A stretch of DNA of 16,480 nucleotides, from contig JADFLZ010000013.1 in NCBI GenBank assembly GCA_022564135.1, positions 1 to 16,480 of the forward strand, in the 5' to 3' direction. The notes under the pieces are model-generated. The model made no database searches and had not been told where the DNA came from. It saw only the letters and a program-made list of their open reading frames with translations. Numbering within the stretch: the first letter of the stretch is position 1; each line of letters starts with the position of its first letter. This stretch comes from Candidatus Zixiibacteriota bacterium (lineage in GTDB: Bacteria; Zixibacteria; MSB-5A5; GN15; FEB-12). Below, in pieces: positions 1-5,699 of this stretch. The position numbers and the translations under genes were made by a program.

Positions 1-213
1 CGCCCTGATGACTATTGCAATTTCCTGCACAACTTTTATAGTCGTGTTAACCAGTCTTATGAACTGTGGCTCCATTTTACTAACTACCTTTGAGTCCTTC
101 TTGACTTTAGCCAGATACAAAGCCAGGTCGACTGCGATCTGCTTGACATTATCGTTGAGCTTATCGACAGTTTCGATTAACTGATTGTTCTGTTCTTGTT
201 CTTGAGTATCCAT
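1..213 (-). CDS. Hypothetical helical protein, 3'-truncated by window edge
   Basis: The minus-strand frame opens with ATG at 213-211 and runs without a stop for 71 codons to the window edge, so the C-terminus is missing. It begins MDTQEQEQNNQLIETVDKLN and is predicted to be soluble and largely helical. An acidic/Gln-rich start is followed by an amphipathic stretch with regularly spaced Leu/Ile/Val. I see no signal peptide or membrane segment. The start lies 9 bases after the stop of the upstream secreted-protein gene (223-843), which argues for the same transcript. I do not recognise the family. Because it ends the flagellar tail, a flagellar or chemotaxis-linked role is possible but unproven. 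Confidence 0.6.
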   Translation of the reverse strand, partial: MDTQEQEQNNQLIETVDKLNDNVKQIAVDLALYLAKVKKDSKVVSKMEPQFIRLVNTTIKVVQEIAIVIRA

Positions 214-222
214 CGTTGATTT

Positions 223-843
223 TTATCTCAGGCTGGTAGCTTCTCTGATTCTGTCCGACAGCATTACAGCCAGTTCCCGTTCTAATTCACTGAAAAATAT
301 AATTTTTTCCGGAGCGCTGAGGTGAAGGTCGGCATCATTTTTATCATCATCTGTATAGGCCTGGATAATTCGTTTTCCCTCTTTTTCAATTTTGAAATGT
401 TCTGATAGAATGTTGCGCTTTCTGATTAAGTCAATTACCCGTAATTCTCCGGAAATAACGCCCATATTTTGATACTTATGAAAAATGAGCGGTAGACTGA
501 ATGTTTTCTTGCGCTTGAGTCCTTCAAACTCCACCGACACTAAGACCAGATATTTTTTGCCCGCTACTTCAGCCCAGTCTATAAGAAGATCTGTTTCATG
601 CCGACCCAAAGGAAATTCCGGCAGCTCAGTTAACAGGTCGGCATTGACTACTGCACCGTTGCCATTTCTTGACAGTTCAATCAGAAGTTTTTCTGTCAGA
701 CGAGAGTCTGTCCAGCCGATTTCTGAATGTATTACTTTTATGAGTGCCGAGCCGTTATTACGACTGCGGTGGTTGTTTTGTGCCAGCCCGACAGACCCGA
801 ACACAAGAACAATGATTATGGCAAATAAATATATATTTTTCAT
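223..843 (-). CDS. Secreted/periplasmic protein of unknown function, 206 aa
   Basis: The ATG at 843 gives a classic Sec signal peptide: MKN, then a hydrophobic core IYLFAIIIVLVFGSVG, with likely cleavage after GLA. There is no lipobox Cys. The mature part alternates beta-strand-like and helical stretches. One hydrophobic segment (about residues 95-104, KYLVLVSVEF) is followed by polar strands containing GVISGELRVIDL. This pattern loosely recalls CsgG/TolB-N/FlgT-like periplasmic alpha-beta domains that read 'this value is computed, this is the variant', but that is only an impression of fold, not a family match. It lies 12 bases downstream of the PilZ gene and 9 bases upstream of the next gene, so co-transcription is likely. 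If flagellum-related, it could act around the basal body in the periplasm. Confidence 0.7.
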   Translation of the reverse strand: MKNIYLFAIIIVLVFGSVGLAQNNHRSRNNGSALIKVIHSEIGWTDSRLTEKLLIELSRNGNGAVVNADLLTELPEFPLGRHETDLLIDWAEVAGKKYLVLVSVEFEGLKRKKTFSLPLIFHKYQNMGVISGELRVIDLIRKRNILSEHFKIEKEGKRIIQAYTDDDKNDADLHLSAPEKIIFFSELERELAVMLSDRIREATSLR

Positions 844-855
844 GGTAGTTCAGCT

Positions 856-1362
856 TTACTCTTCTGTTATGAATTTTCGCAATGTTTTCTGAATACTAAT
901 GTCGAAGCCACTAAATTCCAGAGGGAGCATATTAAGTTCTGCTTCTGAAAGAATGTCTTCCAGTTTGTTTCTATCGACAAACTCAACACCTGTAAGATAT
1001 TTCCCCTCTGACTCATCTGATCTCTTTACCAGCCCCAGGACATTTTCGACAATAACTTCACCCTGCAGATTAAATCGGAGAGCAACAATATCTCCCGGTA
1101 AAAATGGATCATTGAGATCAATCAGAACACCGCCGAGCGACAAATTGACTATTGAAGCTTCGACGGGTTGCCCCTGACCTTCGGGCCAAAAGTCCCCTTC
1201 GACAGATTTGATCCGCTGAATAAATAGCGGTGATACAATCTCAACTCGAATAAACTGCCGCCTGTTTTGCTCACTTAACACAAAAGGCGGCTTTACATTT
1301 GTTTTGCCTGAATCCTGAACATCGTGCTCAGTAACGAACTTAGTTTGTTTTTCGTCTTTCAT
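856..1362 (-). CDS. PilZ-domain protein (putative c-di-GMP receptor), 168 aa
   Basis: Both halves of the PilZ c-di-GMP-binding signature are present. An RxxxR motif lies in RRQFIR (R35 and R39), and a [D/N]xSxxG motif is present as NLSLGG (N73, S75, G78). The beta-barrel-like region spans about residues 33-130. In this family the Arg pair contacts the phosphates and guanines of cyclic di-GMP, and binding changes the surface presented to a partner. There is no YcgR-N domain; the N-terminal ~30 residues are polar and probably flexible, and the tail of about 30 residues is helical. Start is ATG with an AGGA ribosome-binding site in the preceding bases. The place at the end of a flagellar cluster suggests a cytoplasmic link between c-di-GMP and flagellar function, which is inference. 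The identification as PilZ is firm; the partner is unknown. Confidence 0.9.
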   Translation of the reverse strand: MKDEKQTKFVTEHDVQDSGKTNVKPPFVLSEQNRRQFIRVEIVSPLFIQRIKSVEGDFWPEGQGQPVEASIVNLSLGGVLIDLNDPFLPGDIVALRFNLQGEVIVENVLGLVKRSDESEGKYLTGVEFVDRNKLEDILSEAELNMLPLEFSGFDISIQKTLRKFITEE

Positions 1363-1376
1363 GACTATTCCTGTTT

Positions 1377-1396
1377 ACGGTATTGGCTCATACCGT
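1377..1396. promoter_or_regulatory. Perfect inverted repeat upstream of the PilZ gene
   Basis: ACGGTAT and ATACCGT form a perfect 7-base inverted repeat around a 6-base spacer (TGGCTC), in the 73-base gap between the DUF2225 gene and the PilZ gene. The right-hand end lies about 14 bases before the PilZ start and just before its AGGA ribosome-binding site. No U-tract follows it in the direction of transcription, so it does not look like an intrinsic terminator. It could be an operator, or an RNA hairpin affecting translation or mRNA ends. No convincing -35/-10 promoter was recognised nearby. Confidence 0.35.
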
Positions 1397-1435
1397 GATA
1401 GTTTGGTTTAACATTTAAATAATCTCGTTTATTTT

Positions 1436-2617
1436 CTAGGCCTTAGCTTCTTCTTTCAGAATCTTGTTTTGCTCTATTGCCAGCTCTAAAATTTTTCTGG
1501 CCAGGGCAGTCTGCGATTTGTCATTTCGGTTACGATATATTAGTTCCTGACCGTGTTTAATGGTGCTCGCAAAATATTCTTTGGCCTGGTCATGCTGTCC
1601 TGTCCTGCGAGAAAGTTCGGCGATCAAATAAAGTGCCTGGACCTGCTGGTTTCCTTGAGAAATATGGTGCCCTTCTATGAAAGCCTGCTTATAGTAATGA
1701 GCCGCTTTTGTCAGCGCCTGACGTTCATTGATTACACAGCCGTCCCAGTTTTCTGAAATATCACTTAAGAAATCAGTAAACGCCGGGAAACCACCAAAGC
1801 TTCCCGCATTATCACCATCATCTGAGCCTACAGTCATGGTCTGATACTCTTCAAGCAGGTTCTCTAAGGCATTAAGCTGCTGCTGATTTGCCTCTGCCGA
1901 TTTTTCGAATTCTTCCAATTTGGCAGTAAACTGATCTTTAAACGGCATCATCAATGACTTCATCTCTGCGGAAATTCTATCAGTTTCAAAATGCGCGTTT
2001 AAGTGACGCTTAAAGACGCTGCAAATTTCTTTGGAATTATTTACTGAAGCAAGAAGCTGATTATACTGGCTCTTAATTTCAGCCAGTAACCCTTTTAAAA
2101 ATCCTTTGTTTGGATTTTCTCCCTTGCCCAGGTCTCGGAAAACCCAGCCCAAGCGAAGATACCAGCGACCGAGATCCAGAAAATTGGGACGTTCTGATAA
2201 TTCTTCGTCAAGAATTGCCAGATGCAATTTGATAATCGCTGATTCATTAGGATAACGGGGTACATCCAATCCGCTGGCGAATTTCTTAATTACCGAATCA
2301 CCGTCTCCCAGCTGCGCCAGATGACTGGCTCTGACAGTCTTGAGCCGGTAAGTTTTGAAATGGCTGTCTGACTGCCACTCTTTGAAACTACTGTTAAATT
2401 CACGGCTATAGCAGCAATTCGCGCAGGTCGCAATGAAAAAGACCAGCGGGTTATACGACTCGTACTTCTCGTATCGCCACTTAATACCGGTTGGGCAAAA
2501 ATCAGTATCCCGCTCGCCCTCCACATAGGCACCGACCTTAATGGATTCGTATTCATTTATAGTTTTGCAGACCGGGCACTCGATACGTGAATTGAAAAAG
2601 GGAGATTCGTTACTCAT
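1436..2617 (-). CDS. DUF2225 zinc-ribbon/TPR protein, 393 aa
   Basis: The N-terminus has the DUF2225 pattern: CPVC (C14, C17), then RDTDFCP (C41), then YNPLVFFIATCANC (C65, C68), which suggests a four-Cys zinc ribbon followed by a helical domain. A Gln/Glu-rich predicted coiled coil lies roughly at residues 235-262. The C-terminal ~95 residues (AAHYYKQAF, then ALYLIAELSRRTGQHDQAKEYF) look like TPR helices. There is no signal peptide, so it should be cytoplasmic. The molecular function of DUF2225 is unknown; Cys pairs suggest metal binding and the TPRs suggest protein partners. At 393 residues it is longer than the ~230-residue forms I recall from Firmicutes. The ATG directly abuts the TAA stop of the upstream gene, with AGGA eight bases before it, so translational coupling is likely. 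Confidence 0.85.
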   Translation of the reverse strand: MSNESPFFNSRIECPVCKTINEYESIKVGAYVEGERDTDFCPTGIKWRYEKYESYNPLVFFIATCANCCYSREFNSSFKEWQSDSHFKTYRLKTVRASHLAQLGDGDSVIKKFASGLDVPRYPNESAIIKLHLAILDEELSERPNFLDLGRWYLRLGWVFRDLGKGENPNKGFLKGLLAEIKSQYNQLLASVNNSKEICSVFKRHLNAHFETDRISAEMKSLMMPFKDQFTAKLEEFEKSAEANQQQLNALENLLEEYQTMTVGSDDGDNAGSFGGFPAFTDFLSDISENWDGCVINERQALTKAAHYYKQAFIEGHHISQGNQQVQALYLIAELSRRTGQHDQAKEYFASTIKHGQELIYRNRNDKSQTALARKILELAIEQNKILKEEAKA

Positions 2618-3052
2618 TTAATTTTCCTGCCTTGCCTGTGGCATAAAAGTTCGCCTCATAAATTCCAGCTCTGCCGCTGAAAGTGGTAAAATTTTTCTAA
2701 TCTCTTCCGCCGCCCTTCCGGAACTCAACATTTTCTTCGCCTGCTGAATAACTTCAAGTCTGTTTCTTTGCAGCCTGCCGCTTTTTAAGTAATCGTTTTT
2801 TTCCTCCAGCGGCTCTCTGGTCGGCTCCTCTTTGCTCTGCTCAAATCTCACAAATTCAAACTGATTTTTGGGCTCTGTTCTCTCCACCTGCTTTTCTTTT
2901 ATTTCCCCTTCTTCCGGCAGAAAATTCACCAGCTGTACCTCGCGGTGCCGCCTGGTCACCACGGAATAAATCAGCACCGAAAACGCGCCTGCAAAAATAT
3001 ATCCGGCGGCAATTATGGCTGTATCAATCAGTAGTGCATTACTGAAATCCAT
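2618..3052 (-). CDS. Single-pass membrane protein with HTH-like tail (DUF2802/DUF6115-like), 144 aa
   Basis: Residues ~8-32 form one transmembrane helix (TAIIAAGYIFAGAFSVLIYS), followed by basic RRHR, giving N-out/C-in topology. A charged Glu/Lys/Arg-rich linker (about 40-95) leads to a compact helical end (97-134: RNRLEVIQQAKKMLSSGRAA, then EEIRKILPLSAAELEFM). This end resembles the short HTH-like module of DUF2802/DUF6115 proteins, which commonly lie next to flhF/fliA in flagellar clusters. That assignment is from pattern memory and is moderate. The function of those families is not established. Start ATG has TAGGAG seven bases upstream. It lies 30 bases after the disordered-protein gene and directly abuts the DUF2225 gene. 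Confidence 0.75.
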   Translation of the reverse strand: MDFSNALLIDTAIIAAGYIFAGAFSVLIYSVVTRRHREVQLVNFLPEEGEIKEKQVERTEPKNQFEFVRFEQSKEEPTREPLEEKNDYLKSGRLQRNRLEVIQQAKKMLSSGRAAEEIRKILPLSAAELEFMRRTFMPQARQEN

Positions 3053-3065
3053 TACTCACTCCTAT

Positions 3066-3083
3066 AAAAAAGGCATCCTGCCT
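3066..3083 (-). terminator. Weak terminator-like hairpin
   Basis: On the minus strand AGGCA-GGA-TGCCT is followed by T5 (six T in total including the last stem base). It sits directly after the stop of the Asp/Asn/Lys-rich protein gene and before the ribosome-binding site of the membrane-protein gene. The stem is only 5-6 bp with a 3-base loop, so it is at most a leaky attenuator lowering expression of the tail genes. It could also be chance. Confidence 0.3.
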
Positions 3084-3415
3084 CAGGCCTTAATGTCCAC
3101 ATGATTTGAATCATCTTCTTTGTCTTCGGCTGCTTCTCGTGGCTGGAGAAGATTCTTCTTCTCAGATTGTTCATTGTCATTGTCATTGTTTTTGTCATAG
3201 TCCCTATCATCGTGCAATTCAGTATTGTCTATATTTTCTCTGGGGTTGCTCAAAATCAGCTGGTCTTCAAGGGCCTGCTTATTTTCTTTATTATTTTTCT
3301 CATCTTTCTTTTTATCACTATTTTTGTCGCGGTTTTTATTGGCATCGCTTCTGAGAACTTTGGTCACCCTTTCAGATGCCTGAGAACCTACAATTCTGTT
3401 TGAAAAATCATCCAT
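3083..3415 (-). CDS. Asp/Asn/Lys-rich, probably disordered protein, 110 aa
   Basis: I chose the ATG at 3415 because AGAGGA lies eight bases before it. An open frame extends upstream to a TTG at 3445, but that start has no good ribosome-binding site. After a short head (MDDFSNRIVGSQASERV) the protein is nearly all charged or polar: a Lys/Asp/Asn stretch (about 23-45), then an acidic Asp/Asn stretch (NIDNTELHDDRDYDKNNDND), then EQSEKKN and an acidic end closing with HVDIKA. There is no signal peptide or membrane segment. The coding DNA includes three tandem tcattg units at 3171-3188. I do not recognise the family. It lies just downstream of fliA, so an accessory or regulatory role in motility is possible. 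The composition predicts intrinsic disorder. Confidence 0.6.
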   Translation of the reverse strand: MDDFSNRIVGSQASERVTKVLRSDANKNRDKNSDKKKDEKNNKENKQALEDQLILSNPRENIDNTELHDDRDYDKNNDNDNEQSEKKNLLQPREAAEDKEDDSNHVDIKA

Positions 3416-3450
3416 CAGGTTTTCCTCTCTAGAAGCCAATGACAAGTTTC

Positions 3451-4332
3451 TTAACCTGTCAAAGCAAATTTCTCCTGTACCATGGTTCGAAGTTTAGATA
3501 CCGCGCGAGTATGTATCTGCGACACTCGCGATTCGGAGATAGACATCACTTCACCAATTTCCTTAAGTGTCAACTCCTCGTAGTAATAAAGTGCGATTAC
3601 CAGTTTTTCCTGAGCTGTCAATTTTCCCATGGCAATCGACAAAAAGGCCCGGAGTTCATCTTTTTCCAGTTCACCCAGGATATTAATTTTGGAGGTATCA
3701 ACGATGGTTTCAATTCTGGAAACCTGGCGATTGTCGTCCTCGCGGAAAATGATATCATCAAGCGACAGAATATTTGTGCCGGAGACATCGTCCAGAGAGA
3801 GATGCAACTCTTCCATAGTAACCTTCATATGTTTAGCCAGCTCTGTCTTTTCAGGCGGACGACCATATTTGTTCTCAAGTATGTTATATGATTTGTCAAT
3901 CTCTCTTGATTTCGCCCGGGTTGAACGCGGCACCCAGTCAAGAGCGCGCAGTTCATCAAGTATGGCACCACGAATTCTGGGGACGGCATAGGTTTCGAAT
4001 TTCACGCCGCGACCTGGATCAAAATTGCGGAAAGCTTCTATCAAGCCAATCACACCGGTATTAACTAAATCCGGCAATTCGACCGATCTGGGAAAGCCCA
4101 TGGCCATACGTGACGCAACATTGCGCACCAGCGGCAAAAATTTGTTTAAAAGCATTTGTCGCATCTCTTCTGTTTCAGACTTACGGTAGCGCCGCCATTC
4201 CCGCTCTGTGACCGTAGGCCTCCGTTTGCGTTTCGCATTCTCGACAGACGGTGCATAAGTCAGATTTTCGGTTTTCTTACTGGCGGTCTTGCGACTGCCT
4301 TTTTTTGACGGTGCTGATATCGTGTTAACCAT
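3451..4332 (-). CDS. fliA: Flagellar sigma factor FliA/WhiG family (sigma-28), 293 aa
   Basis: Sigma-28 family factor that directs RNA polymerase to late flagellar and chemotaxis promoters. Region 2 spans about 60-135: LPLVRNVASRM, ELPDLVNTGVIGLIEAFRNF and the typical FDPGRGVKFETYAVPRIRGA, then DELRALDWVPRS. Region 3 is about 140-185 (RPPEKTELAKHMKVTMEELH). Region 4, about 225-285, has the helix-turn-helix LTLKEIGEVMSISESRVSQI. The N-terminus carries an extra ~50-residue Lys/Arg-rich segment (KKGSRKTASKK, NAKRKRRP) ahead of region 2, longer than in typical FliA of about 240 residues. The start is ATG, with AAGGGA about eleven bases upstream. A C-terminal FlgM anti-sigma partner is expected from the family, but no flgM is in this window. 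No sigma-28 promoter was recognised here. Confidence 0.95.
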   Translation of the reverse strand: MVNTISAPSKKGSRKTASKKTENLTYAPSVENAKRKRRPTVTEREWRRYRKSETEEMRQMLLNKFLPLVRNVASRMAMGFPRSVELPDLVNTGVIGLIEAFRNFDPGRGVKFETYAVPRIRGAILDELRALDWVPRSTRAKSREIDKSYNILENKYGRPPEKTELAKHMKVTMEELHLSLDDVSGTNILSLDDIIFREDDNRQVSRIETIVDTSKINILGELEKDELRAFLSIAMGKLTAQEKLVIALYYYEELTLKEIGEVMSISESRVSQIHTRAVSKLRTMVQEKFALTG

Positions 4333-4347
4333 AAGAGTACTATCCCT

Positions 4348-4494
4348 TTATATATCGGCCGCAGCCGAGTTCCATTTATCGTTACTGGTTTGAGCCGGAT
4401 TCTGTGCCGGCGCAGCTTGTTCCTGATTGTGAATTGCTCGATTCAAAACCGATTTGAGCCGACCAAAGTTCACAGGATATAGAAATCTGTTCAA
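4348..4494 (-). CDS. Possible 48-aa small protein in the flhG position
   Basis: Between flhF and fliA there is one open frame that starts with TTG at 4494-4492 and ends with TAA at 4350-4348. The TTG overlaps the flhF TGA as TTGA, a typical coupled stop-start arrangement. The predicted product starts MNRFLYPVNFGRLKSVLNRA (with initiator Met) and has a basic, amphipathic first half and an Ala/Gln/Asn-rich second half ending WNSAAADI. It fills nearly the whole 158-base gap. The ribosome-binding site is weak (a GAGG about 16 bases away), so translation would depend on coupling to flhF. It does not contain the ParA/MinD motifs of FlhG and I recognise no family. It could be a real micro-protein, a relic, or chance. 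Confidence 0.4.
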   Translation of the reverse strand: MNRFLYPVNFGRLKSVLNRAIHNQEQAAPAQNPAQTSNDKWNSAAADI

Positions 4495-5699
4495 ACTTTG
4501 CACAGCTCTGCCTCTACCTCTAAGGTTGTACGTGCCATGGCATTAGGGTCCGGCACCTGTATGTCCCCAATGCCGCCCGGAGCGTCACTGGTCCAGAGCA
4601 TCTTGCAATTGAGGATTTCTGCTAAATTGATAACTCCGCCGTACTTGCTGCTGAGATCCATCATCGTCATGGCAAAATGTGTAGGAGTTGCTGAGCGTCC
4701 CCACTTGGCCAGGGTGTATAAGTCCGATGGTCTGGTCAGGGCCGAAAAAACAAAAACGCAGTAGCTGGGATTGAGCTCGTTGATTCTGCTAAATAGCTTT
4801 TCTCTATCCCCTTCATCCGCAGTCAAACCCGGTGAATCAATCAGAACGATCCCCGAACTCTCCGCCTTCAAAGAGCCTGCCACTTCAAAGCTTGAAATCG
4901 ATTGAAGTCCCAATAAGTCGGCGTAGCTGTTAAGTTCTTCGGTACCGCCAATCTTGAAATCATCGATACTTGCCAGTTTAACTTTAAATTTCTTCTGACC
5001 GATCAAATGCGCCGCAAGCTTGCCCATCATCGAAGACTTCCCCGAACCGGACGGACCGATAAACAGAACTTTGTCTCCTTCCTTGAGCTCAATACTCGGC
5101 TGCATGACTGCAGCAAATCTGCGCACTAAGCCGGACCTGATTGACTGAGTCAGATCAGAGTCAGCTTCTGCGGCTGTTTCTAAAAGTGAGTCATGAATCA
5201 AAGACTCGATAAATTCGTCGGAGAAATCCGACTCGTTCAGCCGTTTACGAAGCGACATCAGCTCATCGGCTTCTTCGTTCTGTACCGGATTGACCAGATA
5301 GCGGGTAAGAATTCTCTCCAGTCTTTCCAGCCTGTTATCCAGTTTCTGATTATTGACAGGTGAAACGGGCTCTTCAGTTTTTGGAATTAAATCATGAGCA
5401 GCCGTCACAGTTGCCTTCTTTATCGGAGCCGGTTTTGAAGCTGCGATCGGAGCTGCTTTCGGAGTTGCCATCGGAGTTACTTTCGGAGCAGCCTTTACAG
5501 TTTTAGTGGCAACAGCCTGGTTGACTGAGGCAGCTGATGGCTGCTCGTCATTGATACAGGCAATAATTTCTACCTGTGCTGTTCCTTTCGGACTGACAGC
5601 TTTGCGCGTCTTTAATACTATGGCGTTTCTGCCCATGTCCGCTTTGATAAGCCGCAGCGCTTCGGCCACGGTGTCAGCTGTGAACGATTTAACTTTCAT
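4491..5699 (-). CDS. flhF: FlhF, SRP-type GTPase for flagellar placement, with altered G motifs, 402 aa
   Basis: FlhF is a membrane-associated SRP-family GTPase that sets flagellar site and number. The N-terminal B domain is typical (MKVKSFTADTVAEALRLIKA, then VLKTRK). A Pro/Ala/Lys/Thr-rich linker (about 65-100) follows, coded by 12-base repeats. A helical N domain (about 120-200) precedes the G domain. The P-loop is intact: GPSGSGKS, 215-222. Other motifs depart from the family: DDFK (246-249) where DT[YF]R is usual, DSPGL (288-292) where DTAGR is usual, and TMMD (345-348) where TKxD is usual. The K-to-M change in the last motif affects the base-binding G4 site, though its Asp remains. The start overlaps the flhA stop by 11 bases. 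No flhG follows; GTP hydrolysis could therefore be weakened or differently controlled, which is inference. Confidence 0.9.
   Translation of the reverse strand: MKVKSFTADTVAEALRLIKADMGRNAIVLKTRKAVSPKGTAQVEIIACINDEQPSAASVNQAVATKTVKAAPKVTPMATPKAAPIAASKPAPIKKATVTAAHDLIPKTEEPVSPVNNQKLDNRLERLERILTRYLVNPVQNEEADELMSLRKRLNESDFSDEFIESLIHDSLLETAAEADSDLTQSIRSGLVRRFAAVMQPSIELKEGDKVLFIGPSGSGKSSMMGKLAAHLIGQKKFKVKLASIDDFKIGGTEELNSYADLLGLQSISSFEVAGSLKAESSGIVLIDSPGLTADEGDREKLFSRINELNPSYCVFVFSALTRPSDLYTLAKWGRSATPTHFAMTMMDLSSKYGGVINLAEILNCKMLWTSDAPGGIGDIQVPDPNAMARTTLEVEAELCKV
5420..5495 (-). repeat. 12-base imperfect tandem repeats within flhF
   Basis: The core cggag recurs on the plus strand at 5448, 5460, 5472 and 5484, exactly every 12 bases, with one more related unit near 5423. 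The repeats code four-residue Pro/Ala/Thr/Lys units (PKVT, PMAT, PKAA, PIAA) in the disordered linker between the B and N domains of FlhF. The repeat is in frame, so unit gain or loss would only change linker length. Confidence 0.7.

Noticed and set aside
3171..3188. Short tcattg tandem units considered as a phase-variation tract
   Set aside because: Units are six bases, so gain or loss keeps the frame; there are only three copies, as expected in a low-complexity Asp/Asn stretch.
3439..3891. 150-codon plus-strand open frame opposite fliA
   Set aside because: It lies antisense to a clearly conserved sigma factor; no recognised motif or ribosome-binding site.
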